From the NCBI RefSeq assembly GCF_008329985.2, contig NZ_CP038437.2, forward strand, positions 930,001 to 994,000: a stretch of 64,000 nucleotides of DNA, written 5' to 3'. The translations under genes and the position numbers were made by a program. Source of the stretch: Halomonas binhaiensis. GTDB lineage: Bacteria > Pseudomonadota > Gammaproteobacteria > Pseudomonadales > Halomonadaceae. Positions 35,696 through 43,620 of the stretch are shown here, piece by piece; position 1 is the stretch's first letter; the number at the start of each line of letters is the position of its first letter. The notes beneath the pieces are model-generated. The model saw only the letters and a program-made list of their open reading frames with translations. It did no database searches and had not been told where the DNA came from.

Positions 35696-37126
35696 ATGTC
35701 CAACAGGAAACAGGAGAAGCTGCGCTTTCAACTGCTCTCGGCCCAGTTGGAGCTTGCACGTAGCGAGGACCGAGCGGTAGTGGTTCTGGTGACTGGCCAT
35801 GCTGGTACCGGCAAGGGGCAGTTGATCAACCGGCTCAATCGTTGGCTGGAAAATCGCCTGACCGAAGTCCAGGCCCTGGTACCCAGTGAAGAGGACCGAC
35901 GACGGCCATACTGGTGGCGCTACTGGACTCGGTTACCCGCCAGAGGACGCATTTCCATCTTCGTGCATGGATGGGCGGGCGATGCCTTGTTCGGTGGTGC
36001 TGCGCGACGTCTGGGGAAAGGGAGCTTCGCCGATCGTTTGAAGGAGATTGCCTCCTTCGAGGCTGATCTGAGGGCCGCAGACATCACGCTGGTCAAGCTG
36101 TGGTTGGATATCGACGCCGATATCCAGGGGCAGCATCTGGCCAAACTGGAGGCAGACCCGGAGACCCGCTGGCAGGTCACCGAGGAAAAATGGCAGCGCC
36201 ACAGCCAGCACGCAGTGATCCAGCAGTTGGGGAAGCAGCTGCGCAAAGCCACCGAAAATGAGGATAGTCCCTGGCTATGCCTGGATGCCTCGCCTGACCA
36301 TGACCTGCTGACACCGGTGGTCGAACATATGGTGGCAGCCATGCAAGGTACGGAAAAGGCAACCATTGCCCGGCCTGTCGGTCGGGTCCCTACAACGCCT
36401 GCCATGCCTCAGCTAGCCGACCTTGCCGGGCACGATAGTGCCATCGACAAGGCTGAGTATTGTGAGCGGATGGCCTGTGCTCAGGCGCGCTTGGCCGAAC
36501 TGGCGCGTCGAGCCGTGTGGCGAGGCATACCGGTGGTCGTGGTATTTGAGGGTCACGATGCCGCTGGCAAGGGCGGCAGCATACATCGCCTGACTTCGGC
36601 GCTGGATGCCCGTACCTATCGGGTGTGCTCGATTGCAGCTCCTTCCGAACAGGAGCACCTCTATCCCTGGCAGTGGCGGTTCTGGCAACACCTGCCAAAG
36701 GATGGATCGGTCACAGTATTCGACCGCTCGTGGTATGGGCGGGTGCTGGTGGAGCGTGTCGAGTCGTTGATCGACGAGCCTGAGTGGCAGCTCGGTTATC
36801 AGCAAATCCTGGATTTCGAGGACCAATTGCTACGCCACGGTACCGTGCTGGTCAAGCTGTTCCTGGCCATCGACCGCGACGTACAACTGAAACGCTTCAA
36901 GGCGCGTGCCGTTACCCCTCACAAGCAGCACAAGCTGACCGAAGAGGACTGGCGCAACCGAGCTCGTTGGGATGACTATCAGTTGGCTATTGATGACATG
37001 CTTGCCGCCACTCATCGGAGCGCAGCGCCCTGGAGTCTGATTGATGCCAACGACAAGCGTCGGGCACGACTGGCGGTGCTGCATGAAGTGACGGTGAAAC
37101 TCGTTGAGCGGTTGCAGGTCAACTGA
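35696..37126 (+). CDS. pap: Polyphosphate:AMP phosphotransferase (two-domain PPK2)
   Basis: 476 residues with two PPK2 domains. The C-terminal domain is complete: Walker A GHDAAGKG (286-293) and lid/Walker B DRSWYGR (from 343). The N-terminal copy keeps GHAGTGKG (34-41) but the DRSWYG counterpart reads VHGWAG (90-95), so it is probably inactive. Makes ADP from AMP and polyphosphate. ATG 35696 follows GGAGGG closely; a TTG at 35678 is less likely. Begins 30 bp after ybbP. Confidence 0.9.
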   Translation: MSNRKQEKLRFQLLSAQLELARSEDRAVVVLVTGHAGTGKGQLINRLNRWLENRLTEVQALVPSEEDRRRPYWWRYWTRLPARGRISIFVHGWAGDALFGGAARRLGKGSFADRLKEIASFEADLRAADITLVKLWLDIDADIQGQHLAKLEADPETRWQVTEEKWQRHSQHAVIQQLGKQLRKATENEDSPWLCLDASPDHDLLTPVVEHMVAAMQGTEKATIARPVGRVPTTPAMPQLADLAGHDSAIDKAEYCERMACAQARLAELARRAVWRGIPVVVVFEGHDAAGKGGSIHRLTSALDARTYRVCSIAAPSEQEHLYPWQWRFWQHLPKDGSVTVFDRSWYGRVLVERVESLIDEPEWQLGYQQILDFEDQLLRHGTVLVKLFLAIDRDVQLKRFKARAVTPHKQHKLTEEDWRNRARWDDYQLAIDDMLAATHRSAAPWSLIDANDKRRARLAVLHEVTVKLVERLQVN

Positions 37127-37259
37127 AAGCAGTGTCCCATCATTGAGGAATGGTCGGTGTCGCCAAACCATGACATTATTCATTAGGCAGGCGATGAAGC
37201 CATCGTCACGGCTTGCGCTGGCTGATTGTCATCATTCACAAGGGAGGTGGTTGAACTTC

Positions 37260-38636
37260 ATGTCCAGATTGAACTTTGTCGCAGCGGCAGCCTTGGGCGT
37301 GGCGCTGATACCGGGCCTGGCTCAGGCAGATGCCGAGCAGCTCGAGCAGGATCTGCGCACCAAACTGTCCAGTCAGGGAGAGCTTAAGGTCGCCAAGGTG
37401 TCAGATAGCTTCCTGGGCGGGACAACCACGGCTGAGCAAGTACGCTTGGTCGACGAAGAAGGTGGTACCACGACCATTGGCAAATATATTGTCAAAGGTG
37501 ACTACGAAGATCCCGATGAAGTCATTCTGGAAGGGATCAACATGGTGCAGGATCAGGCGACCCTGACAATGGAGCGCATGACATTCACCTCTCCTGGGCA
37601 GGCAGTGCTGGACCTGGAAGATCTTCCCTATACCGCAGAGAATCCGCTCAAGGGCGTAAGCCTGAAGGGCCTGGTACTTGACCAGAGCGAGGGGGAAGTT
37701 GACCTGGATCTTCCCTTTGGTGTGGCAGGAGGGCGCATTGAACTTGACGAACTCAGTGCAAGCGACCTCAGTGAGCAGGCGATTGGCAGTTTGACACTGT
37801 CCGGTCTCAGCGCGACAAGCGATGATTTTGGCGATATCGGTGCTGGTACGATCGTGCTGCCATCGCTCACATTCTCCGGATTGACAGGGATCGAGACGGA
37901 CAAGCCGACCGTCGATTCATTCGAACTCAAGGACCTGGACATCGCGACTGACAAGCTGGTCATGACGCTGGGACATCTGGTCAGCGAGGGAGACCTGGCC
38001 GACGGCAAGTTCAGTGGCAACATGGAAGCCCTGTCTCTGAATCTGGCCAAGATGATCGAGTTGGCCCCGGCGGATGAGCGCACCAACCTGCGCATGCTGA
38101 GTAATGTGCTGACGGGAGGAAGTGGCCAACTGGATCTGGATGCCAAGATGGATGGCTCCTGGCGAGCTCAAGGGGCCAATGGTCAGTTGGATAGCCAGTT
38201 CGAAATGACAGCCACGGATGCCCTGCGCTTTGGTCTGGATGCGGGAATACCTCTGACCTTGCCCAAGGGAGCAGAACCAGCTGAGTATTTTGCCAATCTG
38301 GAGGACTGGACCGAGCTCGACACTCAAGGCGGTGACATGACCCTGACATTGAGCAACCTGGGGGCTTTCGAGCGCATTGCACCCGTCGCCGCGACCCTCA
38401 TGGGGGTATCGGAAAATGAATGGCTCGAGCAGATTCGCACTCAGGCCAAGGGCATGAGCACCATGATGGGACCAGAAATTGGTGCGGTGCTTTCCGGTCT
38501 GGTGCAGATGATGGACGGCAAGGCCAAGGACATGACCGTCAGCCTGGCGCTGCCGCCGAGCGCTGAAGCATCCAAGTTGGCTCAGGACCCGCTGGGCCTG
38601 CCTGCTGTCATGCAAATGCAGGTCAATGTGAAGTAA
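37260..38636 (+). CDS. Exported protein of unknown function
   Basis: 458 residues, family not recognised. Signal peptide (RLNFVAAAALGVALIPGLAQA, cleavage AQA-DA). The mature part is acidic, with repeated LxLxxL strands, suggesting an all-beta or repetitive periplasmic fold; no cysteines of note and no membrane segment later on. ATG 37260 is 12 bases from GGGAGG; TTG 37251 has better spacing and could be the true start. Followed by a good terminator, so it forms a single-gene unit or ends the pap transcript. Confidence 0.75.
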   Translation: MSRLNFVAAAALGVALIPGLAQADAEQLEQDLRTKLSSQGELKVAKVSDSFLGGTTTAEQVRLVDEEGGTTTIGKYIVKGDYEDPDEVILEGINMVQDQATLTMERMTFTSPGQAVLDLEDLPYTAENPLKGVSLKGLVLDQSEGEVDLDLPFGVAGGRIELDELSASDLSEQAIGSLTLSGLSATSDDFGDIGAGTIVLPSLTFSGLTGIETDKPTVDSFELKDLDIATDKLVMTLGHLVSEGDLADGKFSGNMEALSLNLAKMIELAPADERTNLRMLSNVLTGGSGQLDLDAKMDGSWRAQGANGQLDSQFEMTATDALRFGLDAGIPLTLPKGAEPAEYFANLEDWTELDTQGGDMTLTLSNLGAFERIAPVAATLMGVSENEWLEQIRTQAKGMSTMMGPEIGAVLSGLVQMMDGKAKDMTVSLALPPSAEASKLAQDPLGLPAVMQMQVNVK

Positions 38637-38663
38637 CTCGGCAAACGACTTCCCGGAAGAACG

Positions 38664-38700
38664 GAACCCCCATGGTCTATCGACTACGGGGGTTCTTTTA
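38664..38700 (+). terminator. Intrinsic terminator after the exported protein gene
   Basis: gaaccccc (38664-38671) pairs with gggggttc (38688-38695), loop of 16 bases, followed by tttta. Confidence 0.8.
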
Positions 38701-38909
38701 TCAGGGGTAAGGCATTGTCGAGAAAATGATGCAGAACTGATGCAGAAATGCATGCCGGGGAAGGGATATATCGAAGATGCTTCAGTATCACTGAAGCCAA
38801 GATGAGAAAACATGAGGTAGTTCATGACGGTCTTTCAAGTGAAAGCCGGCATGGCCTGCGCTATCATGGCCTCCCGAATTTTTCCCCCAGCTGCGAGGTT
38901 TGCCCGCCG

Positions 38910-40175
38910 ATGTTCAGTCGCGACATGAAGATTGCCGGTTTCGATGACGCCCTGTTCGATGCAATGCAGAAGGAAGTTGCTCGTCAGGAAACGCATATCG
39001 AGCTGATCGCTTCCGAAAACTATGCCAGCCCCCGTGTCATGGAGGCTCAGGGTAGCCAGCTCACCAACAAGTATGCGGAAGGTTATCCGGGCAAGCGCTA
39101 CTACGGTGGTTGCGAATACGTTGATATCGTTGAGCAGCTGGCCATCGATTACGCCAATGAACTGTTCGCTGCAACATACGCCAATGTTCAGCCTCATTCC
39201 GGCTCCCAGGCCAACGGTGCTGTCTTCCAGGCCTTGGTCAGTCCTGGCGATACCGTGCTCGGCATGAGCCTGGATGCAGGTGGCCACCTGACTCACGGCG
39301 CTCGTCCGAACTTTTCCGGCAAGCACTACAATGCCGTTCAGTACGGTATCGATGAAAGCGGCCGCATCGACTATGACGAAGTTGCCCGTCTGGCCCGTGA
39401 GCACAAGCCGAAGATGATCATTGCAGGTTTCTCTGCATACTCGCAGATCATAGACTGGGCCAAGTTCCGTGAGATCGCCGATGAAGTCGGTGCTTATCTG
39501 CTGGTCGACATGGCTCACATCGCCGGTCTGGTTGCTGCTGGTCTGTATCCGACGCCGCTGCCCCATGCTCATGTCGTTACCACCACCACTCACAAGACTC
39601 TGCGTGGCCCGCGTGGTGGCCTGATCCTGTCTGCCGAAAACGATGCCGACATCGAGAAGAAGCTGCAGTCCGCGGTCTTCCCCGGTGGTCAGGGCGGCCC
39701 CCTGGAGCATGTCATCGCCGCCAAGGCTGTGTGCTTCAAGGAAGCCATGGAGCCTGAGTTCAAGGAATACCAGCAGCAGGTCATCAAGAACGCCCAGGTC
39801 ATGGCGGGTGTGTTCATCGAACGTGGCTACGACGTGGTTTCCGGTGGCACAGAAGATCACCTTTTCCTGCTGTCGCTGATCAAGCAAGGCCTGACCGGCA
39901 AGGATGCAGATGCCGCTCTGGGTCGTGCCCACATCACCGTGAACAAGAATGCCGTACCTGGTGATCCCCAGAGCCCCTTCGTCACCTCCGGGCTGCGTAT
40001 CGGTACTCCGGCAGTGACCACGCGTGGCTTCGGCGAAACAGAATGTCGTGACCTGGCAGGCTGGATCTGCGACCTGCTGGACGTCATGGCCAAGGGCGAG
40101 GATAGCGCTGCTGTTGAAGCGGAGATTCGGGGTAAGGTTGAGTCTGTGTGTACTCGCCTGCCGGTCTATCGCTAA
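38910..40175 (+). CDS. glyA: Serine hydroxymethyltransferase
   Basis: PLP enzyme interconverting serine and glycine with tetrahydrofolate; 421 residues. [20 protein letters not shown], the PLP-lysine motif [14 protein letters not shown], and [13 protein letters not shown] are intact. ATG 38910 gives the standard N-terminus [13 protein letters not shown]; upstream codons back to 38748 are open but unlike any GlyA. The ribosome site (GAGG) is 11 bases away. No glycine riboswitch was recognised in the leader. Confidence 0.95.
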   Translation: MFSRDMKIAGFDDALFDAMQKEVARQETHIELIASENYASPRVMEAQGSQLTNKYAEGYPGKRYYGGCEYVDIVEQLAIDYANELFAATYANVQPHSGSQANGAVFQALVSPGDTVLGMSLDAGGHLTHGARPNFSGKHYNAVQYGIDESGRIDYDEVARLAREHKPKMIIAGFSAYSQIIDWAKFREIADEVGAYLLVDMAHIAGLVAAGLYPTPLPHAHVVTTTTHKTLRGPRGGLILSAENDADIEKKLQSAVFPGGQGGPLEHVIAAKAVCFKEAMEPEFKEYQQQVIKNAQVMAGVFIERGYDVVSGGTEDHLFLLSLIKQGLTGKDADAALGRAHITVNKNAVPGDPQSPFVTSGLRIGTPAVTTRGFGETECRDLAGWICDLLDVMAKGEDSAAVEAEIRGKVESVCTRLPVYR

Positions 40176-40194
40176 TTCTGGCTGCCTGTGCGGA

Positions 40195-40293
40195 TGAAGC
40201 ACGTTGTTGCGCGGTGCTCGATCCGGTCACCTAATAACACATAGGCTCCCGGATCTGTGCTCCGGGCGCCTAATGCTTCATTCCGCTCGGCTA
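40195..40293. repeat. Dispersed intergenic element, copy B
   Basis: About 99 bases matching copy A at 29960-30056. Starts about 20 bases after the glyA stop. Includes ttgcgcggtgctc, tcaccta, acataggctcccgg, tgctccgggcgcc and atgcttcattccgctcggc. Confidence 0.8.
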
Positions 40294-40475
40294 GCCAGAT
40301 GAAAAAAACGCTGATTTATTGCTGCGCTTGATATCTTGGCTGCCGGCGGTACTGGTGCGCCAGCCCGGACGGAATCCTCATGTAGCAGGCTGCATTCCGG
40401 TTCCTGTGTTCCGGCGGCAACCAATCTCTCTTCGCTCGCGACGTAAATCATCAGTTTTCTGGTTAGCCAAATCGC

Positions 40476-40509
40476 AATGCCCCATTCTGGTGCGCCAGAA
40501 TGGGGCATT
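40476..40509. repeat. Perfect 15-bp inverted repeat
   Basis: aatgccccattctgg (40476-40490), loop tgcg, ccagaatggggcatt (40495-40509). No U-run on either strand, 138 bases before the next start codon. Confidence 0.9.
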
Positions 40510-40647
40510 GTCGTGTTGCTTCGGTGCATTGGCGAGAAGGTATTTGAATATGCGCTGCTGATGCATTGATCTCTCTGTATTTTTTCCACGACTGGCATGT
40601 CATCTGCTTGGGGCTTGGTATGAACACCCCAAACTAGCAGGTCTGCC

Positions 40648-41523
40648 ATGTCAGGTGTCTTTCCCCAGCTTCGCCCCGGATCACGACCACGCCTGGTCTT
40701 TACTGACCTGGATGGCTCGTTGCTTGATCACCACAGCTATGACTGGTCGCCTGCGGCGCCTTGGCTCGGGGCGTTGAAGGAGGCGGGTGTCGCGGTCATT
40801 CCCGTGACCAGCAAGACACGTAGCGAGTTGATGTCTCTGCGCCAAACTCTGGGACTGAGCCATACCCCTTTCATTGCCGAGAATGGTGGCGTTGTTGCGC
40901 TGCCTCCGGCCTGGTGCCATGCCAAGCGGGAAGTCGTGTCGGGAGCTGATGGTCTGGTGGTCAAGAACCTGGCCGTAGACATCGGCCTGATCCGCCAGCG
41001 GGTGATGGTATGGCGTGAGCGGTTGGGTGCCGACTTCATCACCATGAGCGAGATGTCGGTAAGCGAGGTGTCAGCCTGGACCGGCCTGAATGAGCAGAGC
41101 GCGCGCCTGGCCCGGCTTCGCGAAGGTAGTGAGCCGTTGGTGTGGCGGGACACGGAAGACAAGCTGACTCGTTTTGCCGAGGGGCTTGCCGGTGATGGTC
41201 TGCACATGACTCGCGGTGGTCGCTTCTGGCATGTCACCGGCGATATCGACAAGGGTCGAGCGGTGAGCTGGCTATGCAGCCGTTTCGAAGCACTGCGTGG
41301 CACGGCACCGGAAACCCTGGCATTGGGCGATGGGCCAAATGACATTGCCATGCTCGAAGCCGTCGAGGCCGCTGTGATCATCCGTGGGCAGCATGGCCTG
41401 GATATTGCGCTTGGTCAGGCAGGCTCCGGCTTTCCTCCACGTCTGTACCGTACACAAGCCTCTGGGCCCGAGGGTTGGGCCGAGGGGCTTTCCTATTTCT
41501 GGGGTGAGGAGGGCAAGGCATGA
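40648..41523 (+). CDS. HAD-IIB phosphatase, glucosyl/mannosyl-3-phosphoglycerate phosphatase
   Basis: 291 residues. HAD motif I FTDLDGSLLD (Asp20, Asp22), motif II VTSKTRSE, motif IV GDGPNDIAML, and the C2B cap region characteristic of the mannosyl-3-phosphoglycerate phosphatase family. It should remove the 3-phosphate from the product of the next gene's enzyme to give the free osmolyte. ATG 40648; stop overlaps the next gene by ATGA. Glucosyl rather than mannosyl specificity is inferred from the GH13 enzyme nearby. Confidence 0.85.
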   Translation: MSGVFPQLRPGSRPRLVFTDLDGSLLDHHSYDWSPAAPWLGALKEAGVAVIPVTSKTRSELMSLRQTLGLSHTPFIAENGGVVALPPAWCHAKREVVSGADGLVVKNLAVDIGLIRQRVMVWRERLGADFITMSEMSVSEVSAWTGLNEQSARLARLREGSEPLVWRDTEDKLTRFAEGLAGDGLHMTRGGRFWHVTGDIDKGRAVSWLCSRFEALRGTAPETLALGDGPNDIAMLEAVEAAVIIRGQHGLDIALGQAGSGFPPRLYRTQASGPEGWAEGLSYFWGEEGKA

Positions 41524-42740
41524 GCGATTTTCACCAGAACGGCATCATTACCGACTTTCATAACCTGACGCGGCGTTCTGTCGAGGAGCTGGAAGCTGAT
41601 CTGTGTCGCTTTGCTCGTCGGCGTCCCCTGGGGTTGATCCTGCCGTCACTGTTTTCGGAGCTGGAGGGGCATGCTTTATCCGCCATCGTTGACGAACTGG
41701 CTAAAGTGCCTTATCTGGCCGAGATCGTGATTGGCCTCGATCAGGCCGACCGTGACCAGTTTCTGTTTGCGCGTGATTTCTTTTCCCGCCTGCCGCAGCA
41801 CCATCGTATTCTGTGGAACGATGGTCCGCGTCTGCGTGCACTGGATGCCGAGCTGGAAGAAAAGGGGCTGTCTCCCCAGCAACCGGGCAAGGGTAGGAAC
41901 GTCTGGTACTGTTCAGGCTATGTGCAGGCCTCGCATCGCACGGTAGCGGTGGCGCTGCATGACTGCGATATCCTCACCTACGATCGTGGCCTGCTGGCAC
42001 GCTTGATCTATCCAGTCGCTCATCCGCGTTTCAACTATGCCTTCTGCAAGGGGTATTACCCGCGTATTGCGGAGGGCAAACTCAACGGCAGGGTGTCGAG
42101 ATTGATGGTCACGCCTCTGCTGCGGGCGCTGAAGATGATCCACGGCCCATTGCCTTATCTCGATTATCTGGATTGCTATCGCTACCCGTTGTCAGGAGAG
42201 TTCTCGATGCGCACGGAAGTGCTTGATGGCATTCGTATCCCGGCGGATTGGGGGCTGGAGATTGGTGTGTTGTCGGAGGTGCATCGTGATCATTCCACCA
42301 ATCGCTTGTGCCAGGTGGATATCGCCGATCACTATGATCACAAGCACCAGCCAGTGTCTGCCGACAATGCCACCACCGGGCTCAATCGCATGAGTCTGGA
42401 TATCGCCAAGGCGCTCTATCGAAAGCTGGCAACCCAGGGCGTGCAATTCTCTGCCGAAGGCTTTCGTACGCTCAAGGCGACCTATTATCGCCTGGCCCTG
42501 GATCTGATCGAAACCTATGACCACGATGCCGTCATGAATGGCCTGAGCCTCGATCGGCACGCCGAGGAGCAGGCGGTGGAACTGTTTGCCGACAACCTGA
42601 TGGCCGCAGGCAACGCCTTTCTGGAAAATCCCAGGGAGAAACCCTTCATCCCCAGCTGGAACCGGGTTCGGGCAGCTCTCCCAGACCTGCCCGAATGCCT
42701 TTATGCCGCTGTCGAGGAAGACAATGAAGGCAAGGTGTGA
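41520..42740 (+). CDS. Glycosyltransferase, probable glucosyl-3-phosphoglycerate synthase
   Basis: 406 residues of GT-A fold. Landmarks: LILPSLFSELEG (N-terminal nucleotide-binding strand), EIVIGLDQAD, GKGRNVWY and the metal-binding DCD (148-150) in ALHDCDIL. Likely joins NDP-glucose and 3-phosphoglycerate; the phosphatase encoded just upstream with overlapping codons would finish glucosylglycerate. This compatible solute builds up under salt stress combined with nitrogen limitation in halophiles. The donor and acceptor are inferred from context. Confidence 0.8.
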   Translation: MSDFHQNGIITDFHNLTRRSVEELEADLCRFARRRPLGLILPSLFSELEGHALSAIVDELAKVPYLAEIVIGLDQADRDQFLFARDFFSRLPQHHRILWNDGPRLRALDAELEEKGLSPQQPGKGRNVWYCSGYVQASHRTVAVALHDCDILTYDRGLLARLIYPVAHPRFNYAFCKGYYPRIAEGKLNGRVSRLMVTPLLRALKMIHGPLPYLDYLDCYRYPLSGEFSMRTEVLDGIRIPADWGLEIGVLSEVHRDHSTNRLCQVDIADHYDHKHQPVSADNATTGLNRMSLDIAKALYRKLATQGVQFSAEGFRTLKATYYRLALDLIETYDHDAVMNGLSLDRHAEEQAVELFADNLMAAGNAFLENPREKPFIPSWNRVRAALPDLPECLYAAVEEDNEGKV

Positions 42741-42773
42741 ACGCTGCGTTCCACCTTAGCGCTGCATGCGTGT

Positions 42774-43562
42774 TCAGCGCGGCCCCATGATGGTGTTGAA
42801 CAGATCCTCCTGGGGCATGCCCTGGGCCATTTCCATGCGGTCTTCAGTCTGGTACACCAGACCTGGTGTGGCGATCATACCGAGCCGGTTGAACAGCTCG
42901 TGGTTCCCCTGGAGCTTCACTTCCCACTCCCGTGGCAACTGCTCCATGGGGGCGACGGTTGTCTCTCCGGATTCATGGGCGGCGAGTACTGCCGCAGGGT
43001 CGTCCGCAGCCAGCATGGTCACCGCCTGGCGTGGACTCTGAGGGTCGAGAATGCCTACCATCACATGGCGAAGCTGCACCTTGCCACTTTCGACCCAGGG
43101 CCTGGCCTTTTCCCAGAATTTCTTGCAATAAGGGCAGTTGGGATCGGTAAAGACATACACGATGCGCTCGGCATTCTCATTTCCGTCAGCAATCCAGGCA
43201 CTGTTCTCCAATTGCTGCCAGGTAGCTTCGTCCTGAGGGCCTTGTACCAGCCTATCCAGTGGTTCGTTCGACAGGTTGTTGGCTTCACTGTCAATCAGGT
43301 TGCCGACGATGGCATGTTCTCCATCAGGTGTGACGAATACGGTCATGGGCTGGCCCTGATGGCTTGCTGCATAACCCGTAAGCCCGCCAGGGGCATCGAA
43401 CTCGCCGAAAATTTCCAGTCCTTCTTTTTCCAGGGCTTCCAGGGGGGCAGGGTAGTCCTTGGCCAACGCCGTGGCTGAAGGAAGCAGGCCGAAAGCTGCT
43501 GATGCCAATGCGATGTGCGATACACGATGGCGCCAGGTAAGTGGGCGAGGAGAGCGAGACAT
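42774..43562 (-). CDS. DsbG/DsbC-family thiol:disulfide protein
   Basis: 262 residues, periplasmic. Signal peptide about 1-34 (cleavage ALA-KD), an N-terminal dimerisation domain and a C-terminal thioredoxin fold with CPYC (143-146), the DsbG rather than DsbC active-site sequence, and a cis-Pro TPGLVY loop. It would protect or isomerise protein thiols. ATG 43562 has GGAG 8 bases upstream. Starts 58 bp after the GH13 gene on the same strand and is convergent with the glycosyltransferase. Confidence 0.87.
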   Translation of the reverse strand: MSRSPRPLTWRHRVSHIALASAAFGLLPSATALAKDYPAPLEALEKEGLEIFGEFDAPGGLTGYAASHQGQPMTVFVTPDGEHAIVGNLIDSEANNLSNEPLDRLVQGPQDEATWQQLENSAWIADGNENAERIVYVFTDPNCPYCKKFWEKARPWVESGKVQLRHVMVGILDPQSPRQAVTMLAADDPAAVLAAHESGETTVAPMEQLPREWEVKLQGNHELFNRLGMIATPGLVYQTEDRMEMAQGMPQEDLFNTIMGPR

Positions 43563-43620
43563 ATGACAGACTCCAGTCATCAAGGGCGTGAGATGTGCCC
43601 AGTATGACAATCTTCTCTTC

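Larger units (their letters stand above)
40176..40647. other. Intergenic stretch with repeat copy B and a long palindrome
   Basis: 472 bases between glyA and the glucosylglycerate genes. Holds dispersed element copy B (40195-40293) and a perfect 15-bp inverted repeat (40476-40509). No supported gene; an open frame at 40278-40649 on the minus strand covers the palindrome and has no family likeness. Confidence 0.6.

Noticed and set aside
38835..40202. Minus-strand open frame of 455 codons
   Set aside because: Antisense to glyA, which is unmistakable on the plus strand.
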